NCBI GenBank assembly: GCA_028583405.1
Contig: CM053248.1
Coordinates: 28,108,769 to 28,172,768 of the forward strand
Direction of reading: 5' to 3'
Source of the DNA: Pogonophryne albipinna
Taxonomy: Eukaryota > Chordata > Actinopteri > Perciformes > Artedidraconidae
DNA length: 64,000 nucleotides
Shown here: positions 1-11,683 of the stretch, piece by piece
How positions within the stretch are numbered: position 1 is the stretch's first letter
Layout: every line of letters begins with the position of its first letter
Program-made: the position numbers and the translations under genes
The notes under the pieces: generated by a model
Told to the model about the DNA's origin: nothing
What the model saw: the letters and a program-made list of their open reading frames with translations, nothing else
Databases searched by the model: none

Positions 1-392
1 AAGGCTTGCAACCTGAGGAAAACAACAAATATTATGACTCAGATAAAGACAGGAAGAAGTTTCGTGGTGACTGAAATTATATTTTTGCAGGAGTTTCTTT
101 GCCATGAAAGCAGTACATAGAATAGATATAAAAACATGCAGCTTTTAATGAATGAAACTATAATGAGAGGAATCAAAGTTCAGCAACACATATTGTAAGG
201 GATCGGAACAATTGTGAAAATGTATATAACAGCAAAGTATTATTACAAGGGGGGGAAATCCTTAGAAAAACATAAAATAAAACAGATAACACTGATGACA
301 CCAATATTTTCTAGAAATACATTTAAACACGTCCAAAACCCTCAGTGACACCATCATTGTGTTGAGGTGCGGTCACTGGATCAGGTCGTCAC

Positions 393-2671
393 CTCTGCAG
401 TGAAGTATTTGGCCATGCAGGCCTCCTTGATGAAAGGTCTCCCGGCTTCCTTCAGACGAGCGGCGTTGTACGTCAGCAGCCGACCGGCTTCAATCTGTGT
501 CGCTACGTGGGCTATTTGGTGCTGCATGCCCTGCAAAAACAAAGAGAACAACATTAGAACCCATGACCAAATGTGGATAAATACAAACATGTTGTGTGAA
601 GAGGGAAGACAATTGTGAACCTGGAAGTCAAAAATGCGTTGTCCGAACTGCTTTCTCTGTCGGGTGTACGGAATAGTGTTGTCGAAGCAACCCTGTGCCA
701 GACCAAGCATCTGAAACACAGACACAACATGAACACTCATTGGACACGGAATGGAACACATTGAGCCTGTTTTAATTTGATTATTTAAATTAAAAAGGTT
801 TACCTGAGCGGCAATTCCAATCCTGCCCTCATTCAACATTCCAATAGCGTACTTGTATCCATGACCAATCTGTCCCAAAATGTTCTTCTCTGGTACCTGC
901 AACAAAAAAGCAAGGACTTAGTCAAAGTCACAGTGTGCATATCTTAATGGAGCAGTAAAAGGTGTTCTGTGTTACCTTGACATTGTCAAAGTTGAGCGGG
1001 CAGGTGGAGGATGAACGCAGGCCAAGCTTGTTCTCCTTCTTGCCAATCTCAAGCCCCTCTGTGTCCCGGTCCACGATGAAGCAGGTGATGCCTTTGTACC
1101 CCTGTCAAACCAAAGGGAGTTTTTTCTTCACATTCTGTTGATCATTGCGGCACCATCTTTTTTAGTTAGAGAGGTCTCAGTTTAAATGTGACAATTTCAG
1201 TGTGATTTGGCTAGTTTGTATTACATGTTAACAATCGCTATCAAGAGCTCAAATGCATTTAAGATATGAGGGAAAATCTGATTTCTTTGCGACGTGAGAT
1301 GATGAAGTAAGGTATATTTAAATTAAGACTTTCCTAGAGAAATACCATCAAATGATTTAAGCTGAAAAAATCGAACAAGAATAAAAAGATGTGTAGTTAC
1401 TCACAGCAGAGGGGTCTACATTGGCCATGACCAGGAAGACACCTGCATGCTCTGCATTGCTGATCCACATCTTGGAACCATTGATGATGTAATAGTCCTT
1501 GTGTTTTTCAGCACGTGTCTTCAGAGAGAAGGCATCACTCCCCGACTCTGCTTCAGAGAGGCAGAAGCTTCCAACCTGTGTGACATGAAACAGGCAGTAT
1601 AATGGAATTCAGAGAAGCTTAGTGTTATATGCCATACACTGAGAGCTGTCACAGTCCTCACCATGTCAGTGGACAGTCGGCTGAGGTAATGCTCTTTCTG
1701 AGCTGCTGTACCCAGGTTGCTAAACAGTGTGTTGATCAGTGTGTTCTGGATGTCACAGAGCACCGCCACAGAGGGGTCCACCTTCGCCAGCTCCTCGATG
1801 ACCAGAATGGAAGAGAAGAAGGTGGAGCCAGTGCCGTTGTACTCTGGGTCAATCTCAATGCCCATGAGCTGTGAAAGTAAATTCAACATCAGAGTCAGTG
1901 GATAGAAAGAAAACACTGGATTATGCATAATGTGTGTTAATTCACAATTTAACAAATTACATACACCCTGTTCAAAGAGAGACGTCAGCACTTCCTGGTC
2001 CATCGCAGAGTTTTCATCCATCTTTGACACCAACGGAGCAATGCGTTCTTGTGCATATTTTTTAACTGTTGAAGAACAAAACACATGTAAAGAGTTTAAG
2101 GGAATTTCTGTCTCCAGCTGTCAGCATCAGCAGATCATGTATCCAGCAGATGTCCAGCTCACCTGCTTCCCTCATCATGCTCTCCTCCTCTGAAAAGGTT
2201 TGAAGGGGAGGAAAGGAGACAACCCCCTGGTCTGTGGATGTTTCTGTGGCAGTATGGGTAGACCTGCTCCTCCATCCAGCCTGACATGCACCCCATGGTC
2301 GACAGATCTGTCTGCACGACTGAAACCAGGACAGACAACAGTGTTTTAAATGTATATATGTATACTGAAGTTAATGCAAGCTTTGAACAAGAGTGCGACA
2401 CAGCCATGTCGGCCATTATTCACCACCAATATGAAGTTGATGAATTATTTCAGTGATACTCGTTTGTGTTTTATGATAGCATTAGCAGTATGCTAACAAC
2501 ATCAACATCGTCATAAGAGCCAGTCGCGTTATGTGACGTAGTTCAAGGATAAGGGATTTATACAGAGGAAAGTATTTTAAAAATCAGTGCCGAAACAAGA
2601 CAAATGTTATAAACTGGGACAATAGTATTCAGTCTCACCTTTGAGAAAATCCTGACCAGTGTTGCAGCCAT
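393..2671 (-). CDS. acadsb: Short/branched-chain acyl-CoA dehydrogenase (3' end off window)
   Basis: Mitochondrial matrix flavoenzyme that oxidises 2-methylbutyryl-CoA and related short branched acyl-CoAs in isoleucine breakdown, passing electrons to ETF. Nine coding exons are visible (high to low): 2639-2671, 2163-2319, 1965-2065, 1662-1868, 1405-1575, 976-1101, 804-896, 621-710, 393-530. They join in frame to 372 codons. The start [11 protein letters not shown] and a Ser/Thr/Arg-rich exon 2 suit a mitochondrial targeting peptide. [15 protein letters not shown] opens the mature domain. The segment [13 protein letters not shown] fits the first acyl-CoA dehydrogenase signature. Stretches such as [33 protein letters not shown] and [19 protein letters not shown] match human ACADSB nearly residue for residue. 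About 60 C-terminal residues, including the YEG segment with the catalytic glutamate, lie left of base 1. All introns seen are GT-AG. Head-to-head with ikzf5. Confidence 0.95.
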
Positions 2672-3444
2672 GACTTCTTACGAAATGTGATGTGATGCTG
2701 CTTTCAAGTGCCTCATATGACAATCGGACACTCAAATTGCATGGTCAATGCGTGATTGTAAGTACAGCACAATCAACCAATCAGGATGCCCTTTAATAGG
2801 TTTAAACAAAAAAAATATGGGAGTGCTTTACTGTGTGTGGAAGAAAGGCATGCTAATTTTGAATATATGATTTGTTTTACTGAATTAAAGACCGTGTCAT
2901 AGCTACAGTGAATACATGAATGGGACAAAATCCGGCTTCGTGGGAACCCGGATAAAACAAAACATTCTAAAAGGTATTTGAGAAGTGTATCCCAGACAGT
3001 TTTTTTTATAATACGTTCGTCTTTTGTAAAGGTCAATATGTAAATAATTTGTTTTACCTACAGTACACGAAGGCAGCAGATGCGTTTCCGGGGACACGGA
3101 AAACTGACGTATCAGCAAAAACGGAAGCTTTCACCTGTTAACAATCCAGGGCCCACTTTCCCCCTTTTTTTCTGCTTAGCGATAATGTTACTTTGACACT
3201 GAAAGGTTGGATAAGAGCTGCGTGACGGATAGCGTTAGATAATCGTTTTTAATAATTATGAAAAGTACGATAAAGGGTCGAGCTAGCTCAGCTGGGCAAT
3301 GTTAGCATTGTTGTTGCTATGAGCTAACAATCAAAATAGGCTACTAACGTCCTTTCACTTACCTACTGTAGGATATCAGCAGTACAAGTTGCTGAGCTTT
3401 ACACCATTCCTCTGGGGTAATTCCAGGTTCAACACAGAAGAAGG
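2672..3444. promoter_or_regulatory. Shared acadsb/ikzf5 divergent promoter region
   Basis: The two start codons are 773 bp apart on opposite strands, so both 5' UTRs and a shared promoter must lie here unless there are distant non-coding exons. I see no TATA box at a convincing position. CRE-like TGACGTA occurs near 3105 (in ACTGACGTATCAG), and CGGAAG, an ETS-core-like motif, near 3121. The splice donor of acadsb exon 1 lies at 2637-2638. Gene pair and orientation are seen directly; promoter function is inferred. Confidence 0.5.
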
Positions 3445-6400
3445 ATGGAAGAGATAAAAACCGAGCCTGTGGATTTTGTAAAGGAATTTCAAGAATACCT
3501 GACACAACAAACTCAGCATGTCAACATGATCTCAGGCTCTGTTTGTGGTGAAAAGGAGTCCGGGCAGCCCTTTCAAGCCGGTAAGATTTGAGTACAATTC
3601 ATTATAAACAGATATCTTTGTTAAAGGTAAAATACTAAAGTCATTCTGTGTCTGGTTTTAGTTGCCCCCAGGAGTGAGCAGAACGGTCTGGATCCTCCCT
3701 CGGTGGAGGTGAGCCTACCTGTCGAGGATGGGCCAGAAGTTCAGATAGACGGCCTAGAAAGGACCATCGATGGGAAATACAAGTGTAGCTACTGCAGCTA
3801 TGCAAACAAAGGCATGGCTCGTTTAATAGAGCACACCCGCATCCACACAGGTCAGTGTTAACATTGCATTCATTCATAAGGGCAACACCATGTCTAAACA
3901 TCTATCTGCATCACAGATCATTCATGGTGAACACCCTTTTTAGTGAAAAGAACAATGCTGTATAAGGTATGATTTAATCAGAAGGTCCCCGGCATAAGTA
4001 AAGGATGGAAAATACATTTTAAAACGGCAACATTGTGCGAGTCTCTTCAAGATTTCAAAGCTTTTATTGTCATATGCACATAAGCAGGGTTGGGAGGGTT
4101 ACTTTGTAAATGTAATTAGTTACTGATTACTGAATACATGGCTCTGAAAGTAATCCGAATACAGTTACAGTTACGTGTCTTAAAAAACGTAATCAGATTA
4201 CTTTTAGATTACTTTTGGATTACTTTCTTTTTCCATCACAGATGGGTATGTTTTGGTGAACAGGAGACACAAAAAGGAAACTGAACGTGTTTTTACTGTT
4301 TTAATGGCTTATCTGAAAACTGAACTGAAACATAACCTCTGAAACGATGTAACAACATAATAAACTCTTTGGGGATGCAGCTTGTGATGTGAGGAGTGAG
4401 GGACACGGCTTAGAAAGGGCGTGTCGCCTTCTGTCCTGCCAGTGTTGGCAGGACATGAATTAAAATGTCGAACTCGGACTTCATTTTATTAAGGACATTT
4501 CGGCCAGGGGTGTAGAGCTATATTTGTTCAAGCACCGGATTGGCAAAACAGGAGAGTGTGTGCACCAGTCTGCCTTGATCTATGTATTCATGTCTGTGAC
4601 TCTCACAGTATCTGCTGCCCACAGCTGTTTTATAGAAGGAAAACCTCCTTCACTTCATGAAATCTCTGCAGCACCAGGAGGCAGCGGGAGGGTTAACTCA
4701 GCCTCTGAGAAGAGGAGTGCGCCGTGCCTTTCATGCACCGCCTTTCACGCACCGCCTTCACTGTGTTTACCTTCAGAATCATTAGAAAGGCTAAAGAGCG
4801 GTGTGGCTGATGTGTTTTAACCACACACACCTCTACAAACACACACACACGCGCACACACGATTTAAACGCAGACTTTTGTTCCTCCATGTTTCGTTGTT
4901 ATTGTTTCACTGAGCGGACCAGCAAATTTTTTTCAAACGCTCCCCTTTTTGGTCCATCTGCGCGGTTTTGTGCGCTGTGATGATTCGGCTGTACCTTTAG
5001 TAATGAATATTAAATGTTGTGAGGAAATCTTTCCACCAATAATTCCAATAAGTAATCCAAAATGTATTCACTTCAGGTTTATGAAAGTAACTGTAATCAG
5101 ATTACTCGTTTTTCAAATGTAACGCGAGCTGAATACAGTTACTTGATTTTTGTATTCTGATTACGTAACACCGTTACATGTATTCCGTTACAACCCAACC
5201 CTGCACATAAGCTACAGTGTAGAAATTCTTCTGACATTACATTTTGTTTTAATAGGCTCTGCTCTTTACTTCCTGACAGATTTTGTATTAGTTACTTGTG
5301 AGAATATTCACACTTACCCTGTTAACGAAACGTCACCACGATCATCTAACTATACATTTCTAATGTTTGCATTGACCTCAAATCCTAAATCTTCCCATCA
5401 CTAATCATCAAGTCCTTTACTGTTCAATCTCTTGTGCTGCCTGAACACATAAAACATTGTACTTACAACCTCATAACTGTTGACTCTTTCACAATAATGT
5501 TTGTTTGATTATAACCATATTATTTTTGCTCTTAATTTCTTCCCTAGGAGAAAAGCCTCATCGCTGCCAGCTGTGCCCGTTTGCTTCAGCGTACGAGCGC
5601 CACTTGGAAGCCCACATGCGCTCGCACACAGGAGAGAAGCCGTACAAATGTGACCTCTGCGCCTTCTGCTGTAGCGACCGCAGCAACCTGTCTCACCACC
5701 GCCGCCGTCGCCACAAGCTCCTCCCAACGAGGGCCGTCCGCTCTCCGTTCACCAATAAGAGAATGCTGACCTCCCTGCAGAAGAGGACCGGCTCACCGGG
5801 CTTCACCAGGCGACTACTCATCAACTTAAACTCTCACTCCATGACGATGCCAAAATCAGATTATCTGAATAACTTTTCTCACAAGATCCATCACAATTTG
5901 AGCAGCAGTGAGAACTTGGATGAGAATGACCGTCACAACAGAGGTGCTAATGGTTTCACTTTTACTAACCCACTGGACCAGTTGTCTACACTTGCCGGCC
6001 AGTTAGCAGACCTCCATCCTCGTGCATCCCCAGACAGAGAGTCCTTTAAAGACGAGAAGCCCATCATCATTCACCAGATCTCTAGTGAACCTATAGCGAT
6101 GTGTTCAAATCAAGTGCAGACTTCACCTCCTAAAAATGAATCTCCCACCTCAGGCTGCAGGAGTTACAGTCCTGTTCCCGGCCTGGGCTTTGACAACAGC
6201 ATGAACACTCTTACTGCGAGTGTTAGCAGCCAGCCGAGCTCACCCCCCCCTGCCCTGACCACATCCGAGCAACTGCTGTTAAATAAATGCGAGCACTGTG
6301 ATATTCACTTTCAGGATTATATCCTCTACACCATTCACATGGGCTGCCATGGTTACGAGCACCCATTCCAGTGTAACATCTGTGGGCACATGTGCACTGA

Positions 6401-6449
6401 CAAATACGACTTTTCATGCCATTTTGCCCGTGGACAACATAAAAAGTGA
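3445..6449 (+). CDS. ikzf5: Ikaros-family zinc finger protein 5 (Pegasus)
   Basis: Nuclear DNA-binding transcription factor of the Ikaros family. Coding exons 3445-3580, 3662-3850 and 5548-6449 join in frame to 408 residues (human IKZF5 is about 419). The N-terminus EPVDFVKEFQEYLTQQTQHV is close to human IKZF5. Three N-terminal C2H2 fingers follow: the first ends exon 2 (CSYC...HTRIH); the second and third open exon 3 (CQLCPFASAYERHLEAHMRSH and CDLC...HHRRRRH) with the usual TGEKP linkers. A low-complexity Ser/Pro region separates them from the two C-terminal fingers (CEHC...HMGCH and CNIC...HFARGQH) that mediate dimerisation in this family. The start is supported by homology; the stop is TGA at 6447-6449. 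Intron 2 carries a 1.1-kb hAT insertion. Confidence 0.96.
4085..5203. mobile_element. Non-autonomous hAT transposon in ikzf5 intron 2
   Basis: The element is bounded by an 8-bp target duplication, CACATAAG, at 4077-4084 and 5204-5211, which is the hAT signature. Its ends are inverted: it starts CAGGGTTGGG and ends CCCAACCCTG. The subterminal parts are rich in GTAATCAGATTAC-type motifs in both orientations. It has no transposase reading frame, so it must have been mobilised in trans. The segment at about 4490-4830 is closely related to 51780-52110, inside another hAT element in this window. Confidence 0.9.
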
Positions 6450-7890
6450 TTCCTTCATAATGGAGTCTTGAATCCTTATGTATTGCATCAAGGTGACTGA
6501 TTTACATTTTCTATTTTTTTTCTTATGTAGAGTTTTACAATTCCCTTTTTGTTGTATACTAACTTTATTGTTGCCTTACTGCAGTTCTACATGGCTTTAG
6601 GCTTTTCATATTAGTTTTGAATTAATACATACACCGGGTAAACATACCAACAGTAACATCTTGCAACAGTTTTACAGTAAAACACATTGAAGCTCACTAA
6701 ATTGTCTTTTCAACTCATCCTACAGTCAGTATTACATTACATGTCACTTGTTTGATGCTTTTATCCAAAGCGACTTACATACTCAATACTGTGGACCATC
6801 CCCACTGGAGCAATTTGGGGTGAAGTGTCTTGCCCAGGGACACAACGACATGCTGACTGCAGTGGGGTTTGAACCTGATACGAACACCAACGCACAACCC
6901 ACTGCACCACACGCCTCCCAGTATAAGTAAGGGCATTGTGACCACTGTCCTTCAGTGCCATTGCAGCTGCTTGTGTTTGATGGATTATGTTGTCTCACTA
7001 CTCTGCGGTGAATTACCTTACACATAGGCAGTTATGTATGAGACATTTTTTATGAAATACCAACTGTGTTTAACATAAAAAATGACGAGCTTCGCCACAG
7101 TTTGCCATTCATCAAGGTGCTTTTTATCTCATTAGTAATTATACACCAAGGTTTTCACCTCAGTTGAACTGGCTGGATATATTCTACTGAAAGAAACTGA
7201 ACAAATAATTGTCAAATTTTCTGTTCAAATCACACGTTTGTTTCTGCTTCCTGTTCTGATATTTACACCTCATTTAACAGACTGCAGAACGTGTCAGCCA
7301 TATCAGGAAGATAGATTTCAATATCCTTTTCTTGTTACTTATTTATTCCCATAAAACAATTTTATATTTATCTTTTTTATTTAGTAGTTTTCTCTTACAC
7401 ATTTTAGGACAAATCTAATTTCACTGTAGCTGCTGTGTATAGTAGATGTTAAGACACTGTTTGAGGTCTCTGTGACTCCAAGATATAATGCGACGTAATA
7501 ATAATTTATATTTTAATGAATAGCTTTTTCATTGTGTGAATCATGGTCTAAATAAGACAGGGTAACTTGTTTGTTTGTGATTATCTTTGTATGAACAGAA
7601 AGTAAACATCTGAGATCAATGGGTTTTTATCTCTTTAGTCATAAGTAAGTATAGCATTTGTTTACTGACCCCATATTCCAGTGATGTGTAAATTGGTTTT
7701 GAAGGGAGATTAATTAAAAAATATATATATATAACTTACTCTGAAAATGCATACATTGTCTTTGTTTGACTTAGTGCCACAATCACCATCAAAAGTACAT
7801 TTAATGAACATGAAATAATTAGTGTCTTGCATTTACTTGTGTTTTTGAAGCGATTAAATCTGCCTTTGTGAAAATTCAAACAAGTTCAAA
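6450..7890. other. ikzf5 3' UTR and pstk downstream region
   Basis: Convergent gene ends. This AT-rich stretch should hold the ikzf5 3' UTR; I could not fix a single poly(A) site with confidence. It contains the dispersed repeat at 6731-6925 and otherwise no coding potential that I can support. Confidence 0.5.
6731..6925. repeat. Dispersed fish SINE-like repeat
   Basis: Contains the segment ATTACATTACATGTCAC, then TTTTATCCAAAGCGACTTAC, GGAGCAATTTGGGG and GTCTTGCCCAGGGACAC, ending with a TTTGAACC motif and a CACC-rich tail. I recognise this run as a highly repeated element of teleost genomes. Its exact class was not determined here. Open reading frames across it are not genes. Confidence 0.65.
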
Positions 7891-10519
7891 TCATTTATTT
7901 TCATTTATGATTCTCAACAGGATTTCCTTTTTCTCGTGATTAAAAACATCCACTGCTCTTTCCACCACACGTTCCACATCAATGTCCTCTTCTTTGGTGA
8001 AAGACGCTTCCTCTAGAAACTGTCTCCGCAGGTTGTGAAGAAACGTTGCTTTAGACTCGTTCAGCTGAGCGGCCAAAGACCTCATGTGCTCAGGGGCGAC
8101 TTGATTCTCTGGAATTAAGGGGACACAATTATCAAAACAATTTGTGTTGGAGCCAGTATTTTGTTTTTATAAGAAAGGCCACCTAATCGTGACGTCTGTA
8201 GTCAACCAGAGTAGAAAAGACTACAATTCCCACGGCGCCTCCTCTAAAGTGACAGTGATGGGCAGAAAGACGCCATCGAGGCACCGTTTTTAACCGTTCA
8301 ATTACCCTTTAAGTTATCAAGTTATATAAGCCTTAACAAAGAAAGAAAGAAAAAAACAATACCTAAGTTGTTTGTTATTATATTTGAGTTTTGCCTCTTT
8401 GTTTTGACTATTGTAAAGGCCTCTTTTCTTTGTTACATGTGTAAAAGTTTGTTATTTTATTTTGAGCAAACCCATTGCATAATATCATCCAAACCATCGG
8501 AGGCCAAGCAACTCATCAACTGTAAGTAACACAAATATAAAGGAAAGAAAAATAATTAAAAGTGTCTGTTTAAGGCGTCTAGTGGCTTGATAGAAAACAA
8601 GGAAGGAAGCCACGACAATTTGCTCCAATTGACAAACTATTTGAAATGTGGTATTAATAATGAGGCTCACACACAACTGACCTCTGGCAGTCCTCATGGC
8701 TTCAGATATACGGCGTCGACAGGCCTGGTCAGTCTGATGGACAACACTAGAGGCACACTTCAGGCGGTCTGCCTCCTGCACAACATGAGACCACAAAAAG
8801 AGCTGAACTCTTAAGGCGAATATACTGACAGATTATTATGATTTTAACATTATTCTCATTTCTTTGTCAAACTTTATGATCATGGTAGGAGGGAAAACGT
8901 TTTCTTAAAGTCTGTAGATTATAATCTGTAGGCCGTGGCATCTCTGAAGCATGAAACAACTTCATTTAAAAGGTTTCTTGGTACACATGCATTTAACAAA
9001 TAAAGTCCTGCTTTTTGAAACTACTGGCTACTGAAACTACATTTTGATTAATTGTTCAGTCCTTACTGCAACACAAACGCATGTAAAGTGGCATCATTTG
9101 CTTTCATTATTACGATGACGTACCTTTTGTTCTGTGTTGTCTTCAGCCGGGCTCAGTGGGTTGCTCAGGGCCGAGGAGATCAACTCCATCACCCTCTGCC
9201 TGAGTACAAGCCAGACAGAGAAAGAAATGGCAACAAATGAATACTTATTTATGTTTTTGAAATACAGTAATTGGTGGTAATAACTCTGCCGTCTTACATG
9301 TCACATTCGGACAAATCGTCTGTGGTGTTGAGTGAAATGCTGTTAGTCTCCCATGAGTTCTTCTGTGGATTTGGAGACTCCAGGCGCTTCACCATGTCCA
9401 ATATCACTTCAGTGGGAATGGGTTTAGACCTGCTCTGGTTTCTGCTGATGCAGGACTCCACATCACACTGCAGATACACCTGGCAGAAACCCAGCGAATC
9501 TAAAAAAAAAAACGTCAAATTAGTTAAATGGCCTAAATCTTGCAAAACTACCAGTATTGCCCTTCACAACAGTTCATTTGGAAGTCTATGCTGTAGACAG
9601 AAAGTGCTTACACTTTCTTGCAAGTTGGTACACTTCATATCTCATGCTTGGATAGTAGAAGTTGTCATCCAGTAGAAAGAGGAGTGGTGCCCGGTCAGCC
9701 TGTGAGCGGTCCTGAGCTCCAGGCTGCAGCAGAGGGAGGATGCATTGATTCCATGCTGCCCTGTTGATCTGACAGCTGCTCGGAAGCTCTGCCAAAACTC
9801 CAGGTTTCTCCAAGAACTGTTCGATGCACTGCAAAACTGCCTGTCTGTGTAACTTCCATTCAGTGTGCTAAAGAGAGGGAAAGAGTCAATCAATGACACA
9901 TTTTTAATGCATGCTGGAAATATGAAATTGTATTGTAATGGCACAATGCATTATGGACAAAACTAAAACCCAAAGGATGAAAATACCTATCATACTTTTC
10001 AGTGACTACATGTGTCTTAGTAAGCGTTTGGTCGATACAATGTCAGAGCCTGAGTTGTCAAACAATCCGAAACCCAAAGTTCCTGTTGAATGTAAAACAA
10101 ATCAGCAAAAATGTTGCCTTTTTTCCTCTTTTTCTGTGTAATCTATTATCGTACCCTTGAAATCGTTAATAAACTTATTCTTCTTGTAATACAAGAATAC
10201 TACTCTACTAGTTTTGGAAACAGTGTCATTACATGGCACTTTACATGTTTTTTTGGGGGGGTTATATGAGATGGGACCAATGAAGCTTATCCATCTTTAT
10301 TACTTCTTGCAGTTTGACACCGTCTTCCTCCCCTCTGGTCTGAAACGCCTGCTCGGGGATCAGGTCATCATACGGCACAACGCTGGCTCTCCAGCCGCGC
10401 TGTGCAGCGGAGCGGAGGACTCTGCCGGCCAGAAAGGACTTCCCGGCAGCAGGGAGCCCGCAAAGGACACACAGGCAGGCCGGAGTCCGGGACACACCTC
10501 CGGCTTCCTCCGCTGCCAT
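7891..10519 (-). CDS. pstk: L-seryl-tRNA(Sec) kinase (PSTK)
   Basis: Phosphorylates Ser-tRNA(Sec) to O-phosphoseryl-tRNA(Sec), the intermediate that SEPSECS converts to selenocysteinyl-tRNA, so it is needed for selenoprotein synthesis. Six exons (high to low): 10304-10519, 9612-9867, 9298-9499, 9124-9199, 8682-8775, 7891-8108. They join in frame to 353 residues (human about 348). The Walker A P-loop GLPAAGKS is at residues 21-28. The conserved LDDNFYYPSMRYEVYQLARK segment and LGFCQVYLQC follow, with NPQKNSWE further on. The last exon is the C-terminal helical region (ENQVAPEH...VFNHEKKEILLRI). All junctions are GT-AG and the phases agree. Convergent with ikzf5. Confidence 0.95.
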
Positions 10520-10560
10520 GAGCTACCAGACTTCCGCCTTAAAGTTCATATTTTGTACAT

Positions 10561-10975
10561 GTTGTGGCTATGGGTGGTTGCAGTTGACAGCTAACTTCCG
10601 CATCCTTCGACCTCAAAACACTAGTAAACATGTGACTTCCGGCCAAAACCCTTTCAAAAATAAAAGGCAAAGGGAGCAAGTTCTACTTAATTGAGGTTAT
10701 ATGTTAAATTAGGCAAATGTACAGGTGTACTAGATGGAAAGTATGGTCATGTGATTGAAATAAATATTTGCATATGTTGTGGCTATGGGTGGTTGCAGTT
10801 GACAGCTAACTTCCGCATCCTTCGACCTCAAAACACTAAGTTTCCAGCCGAAATCCTTTCAAAATAAAAGGCAAAGGGAGAAAGTTCTACTTAATTGAGG
10901 TTATATGTTAAATTAGGCTAATTTACAGGTGTACTAGATGGAAAGTGTGGTCATGTGAAATAAATATTTGCATAT
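10561..10975. repeat. Tandem duplication just upstream of pstk
   Basis: Two direct copies of a roughly 215-bp unit, 10561-10775 and 10776-10975, starting GTTGTGGCTATGGGTGG and ending AAATAAATATTTGCATAT. The second copy has small deletions and substitutions. The first begins 42 bp upstream of the pstk start codon, so the duplication covers the pstk proximal promoter/5' UTR region. Copy 1 contains ACTTCCGG (10635-10642), a consensus ETS core; the matching place in copy 2 is altered. CTTCCGCATCC is retained in both. Confidence 0.9.
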
Positions 10976-11683
10976 AATGAGAAATTAGGTAATTTACATT
11001 TTGTAGAAAAAAAAACCCTCTATGCTTCTTAAACAAAATGTTTGCTTTTTCTCGTCTTGAAATATATATTTTTCACCTTTTAAAAAGCCTTCAAATGAAA
11101 CAACACAAGAAGGAAAGTCCCTTTGACTGTGCTTCTAACAATTCATGTCGATACTGAGGCTATGGTGAGGGGTTAAAGGTAGGTAGAAATGACTTATTTA
11201 GAAACACTGGTTCAATGACTGTCAGATCTCAGTTTAAAAAATGAATAATTTCAAACCACCTCATTGGAAAAGCAGTTGTGCAGGTGATCCATGCCAAAAA
11301 GCATGATTGTTGGTTTAAGTCATTCTTTATTCTGAGAGAGCACAAGCTAAGTGTCTTAACTGTCAACACATGCAAATCAAGGAGAAGCAATGCCCCGATA
11401 CATTTCTTTATTTGTAACATTCACAACATCTTTATAATATTTTAATACATATCCAATATAAAATACAAAATGTTTGGTGTTATATCAAAAAATATTGTAA
11501 TATCCCAATAAATATTAACTTGTCTATAAGCCTCATCCACCACCAAAGTATTGTAGTCAAACTTAAAAGAGGTGCAAGTCAAAATGAGTCTTGTTCTTAA
11601 AATGTCTTTTCATACAGTGTTGAGCCATGGTAAACTCCATACATTCACAATACAATTTAAAACTATGTAGTATAAAAAGCAGA
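10976..11683. other. pstk upstream DNA and adam9-like 3' UTR
   Basis: Non-coding. Part is the 3' UTR of the minus-strand ADAM gene; candidate poly(A) signals (AATAAA on the minus strand) read as TTTATT at 11407-11412 and near 11325. Nothing else recognised. Confidence 0.5.
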
